A stretch of DNA of 64,000 nucleotides, from contig JAZGTN010000035.1 of the NCBI GenBank assembly GCA_037783415.1, forward strand, positions 3,968,001-4,032,000, in the 5' to 3' direction. The stretch is from Leptasterias polaris (lineage: Eukaryota > Echinodermata > Asteroidea > Forcipulatida > Asteriidae). The position numbers and the translations under genes are program-made. This document shows positions 10,821 through 22,784 of the stretch, piece after piece (positions within the stretch are counted from its first letter, which is position 1; each line of letters starts with the position of its first letter). Below the pieces are notes generated by a model, which searched no databases, was not told the origin of the DNA, and was given only the letters and a program-made list of their open reading frames with translations.

Positions 10821-12300
10821 TCCACTGTTTTGTCACTGTTTCTCAACACACTTGAATGACTTAAAGACATCTCACTAACTTGACATCAAGGCTGATGTTT
10901 CGGTCGTCTTCACAAAGTTTGAGTTGAAGTGCCTGACTTTGGCATTGGGTGTCACAAATATTCTTGACAAATATTGGTTCCGGTTTCTTTAGTATTCAAG
11001 AATTCCAGAATGCATCTCCCTATAATCTGTCTTACCCTCTAAAATGCATACATTGGGTCTTTCTTTGGAACCAGTAGTGTCCATATTTCTTGCTAAACAA
11101 GGTCTGAAGACTAAAAACATTTTACCTTTCTGTTCATTGAAAAGTCACTTTTTAAGTAGTTCTTGCCACAAATTGGGGAAAAAGATATAATCTGGTTTTT
11201 AACGCTAGTGCAAGTAAATAAACTTACTTTTTTCCCATGAAAAATCAAGTGCTCCTTCTTGAATTATTTTGTTGAGTTCTTCCCAAAACTAATATGTTGA
11301 TCTCTCATTAAAAAAGACAAGAAAACACAGAGAGAAATTACCATCAGGAACATCATAAAATGTGAGGGGAAAAAACAACAATTGAACAATAATTGCAGCC
11401 TGGCAAGAAACTAAAATGCACAAACTTTTTCCACTAGATAACATGTCTTATTTCTATCCAAGAATTACCAAAATGATCTTTTAACGCTAGAGTGAATTTT
11501 TATCTTGAGACTTGTGATTATGTTGTTTTCCTTTTTGCGATGTGTAAAAGAATTTAAAATTACTTGAATTACTTTAAGAAAACAACTCATTGGAGAAACA
11601 TTGTTTTTCTTGTTTTTATTTGCAGAACTTAATTCCGGTGGTTCTTTTGATGGAGTCATTCAGAGTTAATAGTACAGAATGAACTTCTACAGTACACTCA
11701 ATATGGTAAGTTTCTTAATATTATCCAAGAATACATCTCTCTGACTAACAGTCTTCTAATCTTAGAAATGTAGAGAATCAACAGGTGTTTTTTCTTTAGT
11801 GAAGCTCTTCTTTAGTGGAACACTAAAACGAAAAACACGTTTGCTATTATATGTGATTAAATGTTTAAAAAACACTTATTTCTTGTGTTTTGTTTTTCTT
11901 TTTCGATTTTTTTTTTCTACATGAAGTAGATTTTTCTTCTAAAAATTTGTTATTGAGAAGCATCAATTTAATATATCTCCTGGAAAGATAAACTCCATGT
12001 AACAAAAGTAAGGACTGAAGTGAACATGGAACACTCATGGAAATAAAGTGCAACAAATGAATCTGTCTGCTGAATATCTGTCAGTCTGTCAACTGGCTTC
12101 CAGTCTTCCCCTGCAATGAAGCTCCCCCCCCCCCCCTCATCAGTCTTCTGACCCACAGTCATTCAGTTTCCAATTTCTTGGTGATACAGACAGATCATTT
12201 CATATAATATTTATCTTTTGAATGTGCAGGTACAGTCCGTCTCTTCTAGATGTTCTTGAGTGGATACTTAAAATCTAAAAGAAGAATCAACTGCATGCCA
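10821..12300. other. no gene recognised
   Basis: AT-rich non-coding DNA. A donor-like AATATG|GTAAGT at 11705 follows a possible acceptor at 11624, but the segment between has no sustained frame. Confidence 0.4.
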
Positions 12301-12311
12301 TCAAGTTCATG

Positions 12312-12383
12312 TAGCTCTGCAATTTGGGTCCTACATCGTCCAGCTGCTAGCTCTGCAATTTGGGTCCTACATCGTCCAGCTGC
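12312..12383 (+). repeat. perfect 36-bp tandem duplication
   Basis: The 36-base unit beginning TAGCTCTGCAATTTGGG is repeated twice without a mismatch, which points to a very recent duplication. Confidence 0.9.
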
Positions 12384-12599
12384 TATAACATTGTAAACAG
12401 TACGACCAATTCAATGTCCAACAATGTAAGATTTTTATTTAAACTACCGGTAATGTCTGATTCCTAAGTGATTTATCTCCGATTCCTGTGTAATGATGAC
12501 TATACGAGGACCTGATGAATGTCAATTATTTTTGACAACATCAGTCAAACAAAAGAAATTTTTTGAGATTTGAAGATTCAAACTATAGTACGGATACAT

Positions 12600-12910
12600 G
12601 TACTCCGCCGAGCAGATAAGAGCACCGGACTCAAGCTCTGATGTTTCAGAGTGTGGGTTCGAGTCCCGGTCGTGACACTTGTGTCCTTAAAAAGCAAGAC
12701 ACTTTACCATTATTGCTTCAATTTGGATGGGACGTAAAGCCGTTGGTCCCGTGTGTTGTGTAATGCACGTAAAAGAACCCAGTGCACTTATCTAAAAGAG
12801 AAGGGGGTTCGCCCCGGTGTTCCTGGTTTGATTAGCTGCACATTGCGAATGTTGATGTTAAAGACGTAGTGTGTTTTAATTCATTGTAATGGTGCAAACA
12901 ATTTACTATT
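12600..12910 (+). mobile_element. tRNA-Leu-like SINE, copy 1
   Basis: It has a degraded tRNA-like head: CCGAGCAGATAAG (A-box region), GGACTCAAGCTC (an anticodon arm reading CAA) and GGTTCGAGTCCC (B box). The SINE body follows, with GTGACACTTGTGTCC, GGATGGGACGTAAAGCC, AAAAGAACCCAGTGCAC and GGTGTTCCTGGTTTGAT. This is a retroposon, not a functional tRNA. Confidence 0.85.
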
Positions 12911-12930
12911 AATTATTGTATTTAATTTGG

Positions 12931-13285
12931 TGTGTCGTGGTGGCCGAGCGGATAAGAACACCGGACTCAAGCTCTGGTGTTTCTGTTCAGCAGAGTGTGG
13001 GTTCGAGTCCCGGTCGTGACACTTGTGTCCTTAAGTAAGACACATTATTGCTGCGTCCTTCGGATGGGACGTAAAGCCTTTGGTCCTGTGTGTTGTGTAA
13101 TTTAAAATGCAAGAAAAAGAACCCAGTGCACTTATCGGAAAGAGAAGAGGTTCACCCCGGTGTTCCTGGTTTGATTTGCTGCATATTGCACCACAGCACC
13201 TTGTAAACCATTACATGGTGTTATGTAAAGGAATAGGTCTCATACTTCAACACGTAGCCATTATTGTTATTATTATTTAAAGAAA
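12931..13285 (+). mobile_element. tRNA-Leu-like SINE, copy 2
   Basis: A better preserved copy in direct orientation just after copy 1. The head reads GTCGTGGTGGCCGAGCGG with the A box intact and GGGTTCGAGTCCCGG as B box, so the internal RNA polymerase III promoter looks intact. The body ends with a TTATTGTTATTATTATT tail. Confidence 0.9.
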
Positions 13286-13900
13286 AATAAAGTGAAAAAC
13301 AAGTCTGTATCTTAAGTCCTCGAATTTTTTATTTTTTTTTCAAAAATCTAAAATCACTGTAAAAAAAGCAATTTTGTAATGATACACTGAAACACTCTCT
13401 AAACAGTGCGAAATGCATTGTAAACTGCTTATAACTACTCCACTGCATAATTTAAGCAGAAATATGAATAAAATATGCTCTATTTGAAGCCTTTAAAATG
13501 CCTCTAAACGTATTTTGGAAAGTTGTAAGGTTAAAACACCTTAAAACACTGTCAAACGCATTCTCCACCACTTACAACTACTCTACTGCATGAAATACAC
13601 AAGCTGTCCACACAAAAATCTGCATATAACATCTTTTGTTTAATTAATTATGCAACTTCAAGCCTTACAGTTAGCTTTAAATATCATTTCAAGATGTTAA
13701 ACACATATCTGGGCCTTATTTATTTGACATTTAGGTTCTGAGACAAGAACCAAGTTGTAAATTGTCTCAAATTATTAGGGGTTTCAGCATCTCTAAACAT
13801 AAAATACTAATCTGTAACATCATTCTTTAAAGTTACATACAATGCAGATGTTTAACAGAAAAAAGTCTGGGGACCATCCTCATGATCATGAATACATTTG
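13286..13900. other. no feature recognised
   Basis: AT-rich sequence with two loosely similar blocks (GTAAACTGCTTATAACTACTCCACTGCAT-like at about 13420 and 13565) that may be an old tandem duplication. Confidence 0.4.
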
Positions 13901-13904
13901 TACA

Positions 13905-14073
13905 TGTAGCAGGCCTGTGGCTGTATGAACTCTAACCCAGTAACTGCAAGCAATCCCGCTGGACGTCACATGACAAAGGGCATCATCCTTATCCTATTGT
14001 AATGTGATGGCCAGCATGCACAGACGCATGCGGTAACTGGGATAATTCCATGTACAGCCATAGGCCTGCTATG
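13905..14073. mobile_element. foldback MITE, about 165 bp
   Basis: Left end TAGCAGGCCTGTGGCTGTA and AACCCAGTAACTGC are mirrored on the right by GCGGTAACTGGG and TACAGCCATAGGCCTGCTA. The inverted arms are about 45 bp each with few mismatches. Confidence 0.75.
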
Positions 14074-14079
14074 ATTATG

Positions 14080-15013
14080 ACGTGAGATAAGAAAGCTTAA
14101 AGTTGTCAAAGTAAAACAAGCTTCGGACGGACTCAAAGACTATTTAACTGTATCAAACTGTATAATATTACAGGGGTGGGGGGGGGGGGGGGGGGGGGGA
14201 TAGGGCAAATCAGTGGCTCAGTCCAAGATGGCTGCAGAATGCTGTTCAATGAACATTTCATTGGCACCTTGATTGCCTTTACACTAATTCCCCGCTCAGA
14301 ATGAGTGGATTTTGGTGACTCTTTCTTTGATGCTTTGAGGAGGGAATTAATACAAATTAGAATATACATGTAAAGTCAGTATCAATATCATCAGCACTCT
14401 ATGAGACTTCAGCTGGCTGAGTGATCCACTCTACATCACCAACACTATACAAGCAAGCTAATTTATATGACTTAAAATATAATCAAATAATCGCAGGCTG
14501 GTCATTCCTGAACAGTGTGTTCTAAAAAGAACTGTGCAGTTTCATAACAAGACACTTGAACAGGGAGACATGTACATCCTTTTTTAAGGACTACTTTGTC
14601 GCATTCAGTCCCTCAACTCAAGAAATTACAGGATATGAGCATTGATACAATCAGCAAATTTGTTGGACATTTTCTCAGATACACATACATTCAGTTGACG
14701 AAATCTTCATAATTACTACTTTACAACAACAGCCTCAATATTTAAGCTGTGTACAATAAAAATATCTATTTACACACAATACATGAACTTATCAGATTTT
14801 ATTTCATAAGCTTTTGTAAATTGTTGTTTTGATATGTAGGTTTACACACTCCAGTATATAGGGATGTGGAGATGTCACTTATTGTGTTATAAACAGGTCC
14901 TTTTACAAATTTACAATGTGTTTTAATAGTATTAAATACCACACAAACAGATCCTTCTCATTTGATTGATGGTGGAACATGCATCACATGTTTTCAATTA
15001 TTTTGCAACATAT
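14080..15013. other. no gene recognised; poly-G tract
   Basis: Non-coding DNA. A near-pure G run spans about 14173-14200. The palindrome's left arm starts at the end of this stretch. Confidence 0.5.
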
Positions 15014-15351
15014 TTAAAAGGCACTAGACACTTTTGGTAATTACTCAAAATAATTGTTAGCATAAAAACTTACTTGGTAACGAGCAATGGAGAGCTGTTG
15101 ATAGTATAAAACATTGTGAGAAACGGCTCCCTCTAAAGTAACGTAGTTTTTGAGAAAGAGGTAATTTCTCACTCAAATAATAAAAGACTTCTTAAAGACT
15201 TGCTGAAGCCTTTTATTATGCATATGAAAGCACACAAAGTAATTGAGCCAAAATTTTCACAGGTTTGTTATTTTACTTTATGCATATGTTGGGATACACC
15301 AAGTGAGAATACTGGTCTTCGACAATTACCAAACGTGTCCAGTGCCTTTAA
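15014..15351. mobile_element. AAAGGCACTG-family MITE, internally deleted
   Basis: TTAA-bounded at both ends (15014-15017 and 15348-15351). It lacks about 40 bases of the interior (the CAACAAGGGTG region) that the inverted partner at 34189-34568 retains. Its outer end is the outer limit of the palindrome's left arm. Confidence 0.85.
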
Positions 15352-15479
15352 TATCTTCCAAAATAAAGCATCCTGGGTGGATCAAGCTACGTAAAAAGGC
15401 ATCGGTACACAGCTAATTACTGCAATCGTTTTAGAGCTTCAAATCGCAACTTAAAAATGTCAAAAAATTTGATAAAAAT

Positions 15480-15960
15480 GCTGGCCTTAGGCCTATAGGG
15501 CAGCCCCTAAGCTTTGGAATGCGCTACCGTTGCATTTACGTAACGACCAGAAACTTACCTCTTTTAAATGTAATATAAAAACCCATCTTTTTAAAGCCGC
15601 TTTTTAGTGTGTTTTATGGTTTTGTTCTTTTGTGTCTTTTGTTTGTCTTCTTCTATGGTCGCCTTGCCAGTTAGTTTAGATTTTTTGCATATAGGGCTAG
15701 AGGCGCCAGTCTCCTGAAAAGGTCAAAACATTACCGATGCCAGCAGGGATAGGCCTATGTAATAAGTAACTATTAGTTCTCTGTTGGCGGGACAGACGTA
15801 TCCCCATACTTTTGTTTTGGGCACTGGCCTGGTAACCAGTCTTTTTTCTTGTCTTTTTCTTCCGTTCTGTGCTTTTTAACATGTGCTGCGCCTTTGATCA
15901 TTTTGTATGTAGGCCTATGCGCAATATAAATGTTAAATATTATTATTATTATTAGACCCC
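15480..15960 (+). mobile_element. LINE (CR1/L2-like) 3' end
   Basis: Positions about 15505-15605 translate to a Pro-Lys-Leu-Trp-Asn-Ala-Leu-Pro box and FKCNIKTHLFKAAF followed by a stop. This is the usual C-terminus of CR1/L2 LINE polymerases. The 3' UTR ends with an AATATTATTATTATTATTAG microsatellite. The partner in the right arm is 33595-34045 on the minus strand. Confidence 0.8.
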
Positions 15961-16312
15961 ACGTTTCCAATTTTTGGCCTAGTGTAATCAATTATCAATA
16001 TTTCCCCAAATAAAGCCTGCATTCTAAGGTATAAGCTTGACCCTATACAAGCATGTGCAGTTGTTGTGATCACCAGTTAGTTTTCATATCACATTGGCAT
16101 TGATCCCCGGTTAAAAAAGAAAACACACAACAAGATTTGGGAAGATAGGGCCTAACGTTTCTCAAAGAGGGGGACGGGAAACGATTGTACGTTTTCCCTT
16201 TCCTTCCTTCATTGTACACATTTGTGTTATTTCTAGCCTTGTGTATTTCATTAGTTGAATAAAAAATATGCGAAAACAGCTAATTGTGCCCTGTTATTTA
16301 GGTTCGTAGTAT

Positions 16313-16500
16313 TTCTCCCCCTCCCCCCTCCCCTGCCCCCGCATATCTGCCCCCCCATATCTGCCCCCCATATCTGCCCCCCCCCATATCTGCCTCCCCC
16401 CATATCTGCCCCCATATCTGCCCCCCCCCCCGCATCTGCCCCCCCCCCGCATCTGCCCCCCCCCGCATCTGCCCCCCCCCCCCCCCCCCCCCGCATCTGG
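16313..16500 (+). repeat. C-rich minisatellite (CCCCCATATCTGC units)
   Basis: Short units of poly-C plus CATATCTGC or GCATCTGC repeat about 14 times. The complementary strand is strongly G-quadruplex-prone. The edge of this tract is the breakpoint of a 3.8 kb block missing from the other palindrome arm. Confidence 0.9.
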
Positions 16501-16889
16501 AAAAATCCCTCCACCAGCAGTGAGGGATTATTTTGAATAATTTTGATATAGGCCCTAAACAATCAAAACAGGCAACAATTTCCAATTAGATAATGCAAAA
16601 TATTTTCAATTAAAATTATTATATTATTAAATAATAATAATAATAACACAGCAAAATCGAGGAACTTAATGATAAATAGACTTGGTTCCAAGTCTGTGAT
16701 CGTGGTTTTTAGTCTACCTGACAGTCAATACATAGCCTGAAATAGCGCCCTTAGATAGTGTGATAGCCTATCTGCGGGGAATTTTGCGTGGCTGATGCAG
16801 AGAAATAACCGCGATCTCAGACTTGAATTCAAGTCTAACTGATAAACGGCGTACGACTTCTGATACCCATGGTGCATTGCGATCATAAA

Positions 16890-17025
16890 ATGGCGCCTGT
16901 TTTTCAACACACGTATGTGGGGAGGGGAACATTCTCAGGTTTCAGACAACGGGAAACTGTTCAAGACTGCTTTTTTTTTAACATGGACACGTTAGGTTAT
17001 TCTGCAAGAACTGAAGGTCTTTTTG
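16890..17025 (+). CDS. possible first exon of an unknown gene
   Basis: An ATG in a fair context (AAAATGG at 16887-16893) opens 45 codons that reach a good donor, TTTTTG|GTAAGT, at 17025/17026, leaving phase 1. An upstream in-frame ATG lies at 16869. The peptide (MAPVFQHTYVGRGTFSGF at its start) is not recognised. No connecting exon is proven; the exon-like pieces at 22.7-24.6 kb do not continue the frame without stops. The block is absent from the right palindrome arm. Confidence 0.2.
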
Positions 17026-17392
17026 GTAAGTTTATTAATTGCGTTTTCATTTTTAGTAATGTTTATGAAGAAATAATAATTTTTCTGGGCAACAATTTTG
17101 AAACCGCGTCAACCTCGTACACAAACTTAAGACGGGGGCGATAATTTTCACGCCATCATGGCCATGATGTTAACAGGTAGCCTTAATTAAAAGGTTGTTA
17201 AATTTAATAGGGCCTAAGTTTTATTTCCTTAGTCCAGATTGAAAAGCGGGAATTTAATTTCCAGTATATTAAAACTTGACATGCCTATTTTTATTTAAAT
17301 TTGACACTTGTTGAAATTAATATTTTAAATTTTTAAAGTTTAAGATCAAGTACATGTAGACCCTAGCCCACCTTGTTGGAATACAGGTCAAC

Positions 17393-17506
17393 TCGTACGC
17401 ACTCAATCTCGTACGCACCAACTCATACACACACAAAGTCGTACGAACACAAACTCGTATGCACACCAACTCGTACATTCACCAACTCGTACGCAAGTGT
17501 AATTCA
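17393..17506 (+). repeat. minisatellite of ACTCGTACGCACACCA-like units
   Basis: About seven diverged 15-18 bp units containing CTCGTACG or CTCGTATG. It is notable for frequent CpG in an otherwise AT-rich zone. Confidence 0.8.
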
Positions 17507-18615
17507 CTAGGTCTACTATGGGTCTTTCTGATATTTCTATGGTTTATGGAAATTCTCCTCAGTTAAAATGTAAATTTGTTTGAAAAGAATGGTCGTTATG
17601 ATATTTAATAGATGTTGAAATCGGACGGCAGTTAGGACCTTAGTTTTAATAGTAAATAAATTTATAAATCTGAAAGATTTTGGGTAGTTTTTCCCGTTAG
17701 GAAATGCTTAGCCTACTCTATGTTAAAATGTAAAAAAAACTGGTTTTTCCTGAAGTGAATTTGAAGCTGCTCCCACCAGACAACAAACTGATTGAACGAT
17801 GATTTGGTTGACACAAATGACAGTTTGGGCCCCTCGTCATCTCTATTGAGAAGGCATCTTCAAAAGGAAGCTACTTTCTGGTTAATATATTGTAGTTTGC
17901 ATTTTGCACTTTTTAAATCAAGTTCTCAATCTAGGTAATGACTGGTTCCAGATAACCCATCAACTAAAACGAAAGGGAAATTTATATGCAAATGATGTTT
18001 ATATGCCCTTTTTCAGTGCTTTTGTTTTGCCGTTTACTGTTGACATAAGATAACCTGACGAGAAATAAAATACTTTCCATGAGATAAAGACACAATTGTA
18101 AATAAAAACATTTTTATTTAACAAGAATTTAAAAAAGATTTCCGAAGAACTTGAAAACACCAAGCCACCTCCGGATGGAGATCACTCCACTTGTTAAGGA
18201 AAACTTACTGGCAATGAAAATTAAAACAACTGAATTTCTACAGTTATGCTTACAAAGTGTGCAAATCTGGACACAAATGCTTCCAAATCATCTGTGGGAT
18301 GAATGACCAGAAATAATACTGAATACAGCTTTGCATCAGACATAGACTTCTAAATGTAGTTCTTTATCTGATGCATTGACAATTAAAATTAAAATCTGTG
18401 TTCAGAAAACGCTGAAGTGGTGAAGGGGGGGGGGGGGGGGACTAGTGCAATGTCGATGAGCTAACATATTTTACATAGGTCAGGGAATGCGTCTTTGAAA
18501 TGGCTCAAGAATTCTGCTAGTTGCTCCATATTTGTGATGGAATTCCTTCTGCTGTTTTAGACTGTATAGAAGTCTCTTTGCTTGGCGTATTTCTATGTTC
18601 AGGATTGATATATTG
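17507..18615. other. no gene recognised
   Basis: AT-rich non-coding sequence with a poly-G run at about 18425-18441. Confidence 0.4.
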
Positions 18616-18936
18616 CTAGAATATGTCTCTGTCATAGGTTTGAGTTACTCCAAGTCCAAGAACTTGGAGCGACATGGATGAAAGGGCTACAGTTGATCTC
18701 ATGAGCTGTTTATTTGTATCGCTGAAGCGAAAGTTTAGATCAGACAGCAAATAATCCATCACAGCATAGAATAACCTTGTGCAGTTGTCTCGCTGCCTTT
18801 TGCCTATTGTCTCTTCTACTAGGAAATCAGTTAGATATGACGGATGCACGATTTCTCTGTTGCTCTTTGCTCCAAAAGCAACCCAGTGTAATTCTGCAGA
18901 ATACACCCCTCTGGAAAAGAATGAATGCAGTGGCAC
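18616..18936 (-). pseudogene. hAT-type transposase fragment (ZMYM1/THAP12-like)
   Basis: An open frame of 106 codons resembles the central region of hAT-superfamily transposases of the type domesticated in ZMYM1 and THAP12. Visible features are a segment ending in KRQRDNCTRLFYAVMDYLL, then SDLNFRFSDTNKQLM with the helix that commonly reads 'Asp ... Leu-x-x-Arg-Phe'. The rest of the transposase (BED finger, catalytic residues and dimerisation domain) is not seen nearby, so this is a remnant. It could instead be one exon of a domesticated gene. Recognition is by family-like pattern only. Confidence 0.45.
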
Positions 18937-18939
18937 GAT

Positions 18940-20089
18940 GCTTCAATAAAATTTATTGGAATTATTCATAAAAGTTGAGATAATTTTAGTATACAAATCC
19001 AAGATAGAGGAAGTATTCACTTGATAGATTTCATTTTCTATCAGGAACCTTGGTCACGCAGTTGTGGTTGTGTGGAGTAAGAATTCGGCATTTCTTGGTG
19101 GTTGAGACGACCTTACTACTTTTGAAGGTTGCCTTTCTGAACTGATCCAGCCATATATTCTGTCTAGTTTAATATCTGATAGAATCTGGTAGATAATGCT
19201 ACTAATAAGTGTACTAATAAGGCCTCTATTTATTCAAATGATGTAGTTGTAAAAAACAGCAGTACAATTTGATATCATTTCATTCAAATTATTTAGATGT
19301 TAAGAAACACTGCAATTTACATCTGTTTGGTTTCATAAGGTTGCCCCAACATGACATTGAAATCACCCATTGAGGCTGGACACTGTTCTAAGCAGTCCAT
19401 CTCTCTTTAACACTTTGCCTGATAGAGTCAGACAGGCACAACTCATCAAGTCATCATAGTAGTGAATGAACAAATGAATGAATGATTGGTTTCATTATAT
19501 GCACATGTTAAAGCCAAAACTATTCACACTTCTATCATTTCCATTTTGTCAATGTTGTATAAAGTGAAATCGAAAGAAATCTGTGCTCATACATATTTAA
19601 GAGACATTCAACAGCTTATTACTCACATTGTTGGGGTTGGAGTTGGGTTCGATGCATACAGATTCTTTGATTCTTGTGCCTTGCAAGGCAAGTTAAGAAG
19701 AATGGATTCAAACATAATGTTTTAGAAGCATCACTACATTCCAAACAGATTTTAGGTTTACAAATTTCACCGGTCTATTGTTCCTGAATATCATTGAATT
19801 TGACCATTATGTACAAGCAATCAAATGTTGGCTTTACAAATTAACTGATACAAGAATCAATTTTTATTGTGTAATCAACAGACAATTGCATCTGAAACTA
19901 CAGTTCCAACCTACAGCATAAATGTCATCCCTACAACAAGAGGGACTGAAACACTCAACTCAAGATAGTGAAACATCTGCATGCAAGACAAGGTAACTGT
20001 GGTTCTTTTAAAAGACCTGGATTGGATAGTTATTTTCAACTGTGATGTATTTTATTATAAGGCCTTACCATAAGGGGTATGTCCATGTA
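18940..20089. other. no gene recognised
   Basis: AT-rich. A donor-like AAGACAAG|GTAACT at about 19991 follows a possible acceptor near 19882, with no good frame between. Confidence 0.4.
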
Positions 20090-21880
20090 TACCGTAATTT
20101 CCTGCGGATAAGTCGCTCGGCGCATAAGGCGCAGTGCCTCAAATTACCAAATAAGATTCAAGGGTTAACAGATAGGGCGCACCACCGTATAAGGACAACC
20201 TATCTTTCACATTATACACGCTCGCTGGGTCCAATACTGCTTGTACATCAACACATACAGGGGTCATTGTGGTTCATTACTATTTTTTCCATGTTTGTTT
20301 TAAAGATTTTTTCTAAAACCCTAGCTTTACAGATTTTCGTTTTACACAACGAGCGCGCGCAGATACACGTTTTCCCAACGTTTCCCAATGAATTTGGATG
20401 CTAGTCTTTGCTATCTTGCTTTTTTTAATACTACAATACATGCAAGAACCAACAAACGCTAGAGGGCGCTTTCTTAATGCTTTCACATTAGAAACATACA
20501 CCCTCTGTTGGCGAAATTCACGATAACATACAAAACGACTTGTTTAATAAAGACTATAATAATAATAATAATAATTATGCATTTATAATGCGCCATCTAT
20601 CTAGTGTACAGGACCCTATTCCGAGGCGCAGAACAAAAAAACAAAAAACACATAAGCAGCAAAAAAAAGAAATATAGAATACAAAGACAATTATACAATG
20701 ACTAATCTGAGACATGTTACAAGCTAAGTGTATGTGGAGATAAATAAATGAGTTTTCAGCAAGTTTTTAAACAATGGAAGAGAACTACAGCATCTAATGT
20801 TATTAGGTAAAATGTTCCAAAGTTTAGGAGCACAAGCAGAAAAGGCACGATCGCCATATGATGAGGAAGTTCTAGGAATAGTTAAAAGGGTCTTAGCAGA
20901 AGAACGAAGAGTGCGAGAAGGGGCGTAAGGTACAAGAAGATTTGCAATGTAAGATGGAGTTAAGCCAATCTGAGATTTAAATGTAATTAGTAAAATTTTG
21001 AATTGAAATCGTTGTCGAATGGGAAGCCAGTGAAGTTCCTGCAATATAGGTGTAATATGATCATGTTTTTTAGATTTTGTTAAAACACGAGCGGCAGCAT
21101 TTTGTACAAGTTGTAGTTTGTGGAGCTGATGTTCAGTAACTCCGTATAATAATGAATTACCATTGTCAAGGCGAGAAGTGACCAAAGAATGGATGATGGT
21201 AGCAGCAGTTTTATGTGATAAGGTTTTTCGAATGGTATTTACAGTTCTTAAGTAATAATATGTTGATTGACAAATCCTGCTGACATGTTATCAAAAATAA
21301 TTCCCAAATTACGCGCACAAGGTGAGGCAAGAATAGAGGCACTGTCAACGTGGATGTTATGATCAATGATTTTATGTCGCAGATGTTTGGAAGTTATAAT
21401 GAGAAATTCTGTTTTGTCATCATTTAGTTTTAGCTTGTTTATGGTCATCCAGGACTTAATCTCTGATATACAGGCTTCGGCACACTGGCGAGCCGATTCC
21501 TCACTATTAGGTTTGTTCAAATCAAATGGCACCTGTCATGTGATATAGCAGTGTACTGTGTTTGCAGCATTGATCGTCGCTCATTCGCGACGATATTGTT
21601 ACATATTGTGGGCAGCAGCATAACCAGTGACTTCGTTCTTTGGTAAGTTTCGTCAAAAATGTTAACGTATAGGTCAATTTTAAGAAAAATGTGACATGTA
21701 GAATTACCCTGGACGAAATAAAGGAACTATTTTGCAGTATAAATGTAAGATTTCACATTGTATTCATCACAATGAACTCAATCGAAATCAGATAAGGCGC
21801 ATCGGAAGATAAGACGCAGTGACTTTTTTTACCATTGAAAGTCAGATAAGACACGTTTTTATCCGCAGGAAATTACGGTA
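20090..21880. mobile_element. TIR DNA transposon (TACCGTAATTTCC ends) interrupted by a LINE
   Basis: Perfect 22-bp terminal inverted repeats begin TACCGTAATTTCCTGCGG at 20090-20111 and 21859-21880. Subterminal ATAAGGCGCA/ATAAGACGCA motifs repeat near both ends (20124, 20172, 21793, 21812), probably transposase-binding sites. Between 20555 and 21535 a LINE copy has been inserted. No transposase gene is present. I do not assign the superfamily; flanking 8-mers are not an exact duplication. The right-arm copy (30815-31578) lacks both termini. Confidence 0.75.
20555..21535 (-). mobile_element. LINE (CR1/L2-like), 5'-truncated copy
   Basis: The thumb region is read at 21532-21248 (KLKLNDDKTEFLIITS box). 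The C-terminal part is at 21185-20724: VQNAAARVLTKSKKHDHITP, LHWLPIRQRFQFKILLITF, an RTLRSSAKTLLTIPR box and PKLWNILPNNIR. This order is diagnostic of CR1/L2-clade polymerases. The 3' end is a GCGCATTATAAATGCAT segment followed by an (ATT)n tail at 20560-20580. The palm motifs are missing and the frame breaks near 21200, so the copy is dead. Confidence 0.88.
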
Positions 21881-21885
21881 CATAT

Positions 21886-22175
21886 AAATGTGGGTTGTCT
21901 TGGCAAAGGGGTCTAGGGCAGTGGACTCAAGTTTTGTAATTTACAGAATGTGGGTTCGAATCCTGGTCCTGTCATTGACAACACTTGTGTCCATAACTGA
22001 TCTCACCACCCAGGGGTACATTTGGGTACCTTCAATGGAGTGGCATGCCGGCCAGGTGAATAGAAGTATTCTCAGTCATTTAATGCCAATGAAACTGGGT
22101 ATATAGACACCGGCCTCATGAACCATATTGACTCAGGACAGACTTTACTTTACATGTAAATACTTCACTATTTTA
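21886..22175 (+). mobile_element. tRNA-derived SINE, second subfamily
   Basis: Head with GTGGACTCAAG and B box GGGTTCGAATCCTGG, followed by ACAACACTTGTGTCC, CACCCAGGGGTACATTTGGGTACC and a 3' part with ACTCAGGACAGACTTTACTT. The body differs from the SINEs at 12.6-13.3 kb. Confidence 0.75.
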
Positions 22176-22700
22176 AATGATTAAACAAACAAAATTGTAA
22201 TGGGTGATTCATTCTTGGGAAACAAAATCCAAAAACCTAAACATTTTTAATGAATACTTTTGAAATTAAAAGTGTAACTGTTTGTGTCTGAAGAACTTGA
22301 GAATTTACTTAAAGCTGGAAGCTGAATCATGTTTTAACCTTGGCTTTCAGTGTGTGATTGTTTGCCTACCTTCATGAACTTGAAACACTGTCTTTTTGAC
22401 AAAGTTGGGTAAAAATTAATGATATTTGATATGTTTGAGATGTTAAGGTTAAAAACAGTTCAAAATACACTTTTACTAGATGTCTGTGCCAAAGTTTATG
22501 ATATTCCTTTTAAAATTGGAATACATTCATGCAGACAAAATATATGTAGAGTCTAAGATTGTCAAGTGGTATTGCCCAATTGCCTTAAAGGTGCACTTTT
22601 TGAAGCCGTGTATCTATCCTGATTCTATGTCTGGTTATCATGGATATTGTATTTAATTAATCACTAATGTTGCAAAATATTCCTTTTGTTTATGTTGCAG

Positions 22701-22778
22701 TAGGCTTACTATCTCCAAAGACATCTACCTGTCAACAAGTAGATGTCCAAGAGAGGAGATGCACTCTCCAGTAAAAAG
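22701..22778 (+). other. exon-like module A
   Basis: Bounded by TTGCAG (22695-22700) and AAAAAG|GTAAGT. It aligns with module B at 23899-23993 (AGGCT, ATCTCCAAAG, GTCAACAAGT, AGATGTCCAAGA, CTCTCCAGTAAAA) but has a 2-base shortening after GTCAACAAGT that breaks the frame used in B. It may be a diverged duplicated exon or part of a non-coding transcript. Confidence 0.3.
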
Positions 22779-22784
22779 GTAAGT

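Noticed and set aside
12931..13020. Possible functional tRNA-Leu gene
   Set aside because: The anticodon loop and A/B boxes are present, but the sequence continues into a SINE body shared by several copies, so it is a retroposon head.
16251..16585. Pro-rich and Gly-rich open frames on both strands
   Set aside because: They are translations of the C-rich minisatellite.
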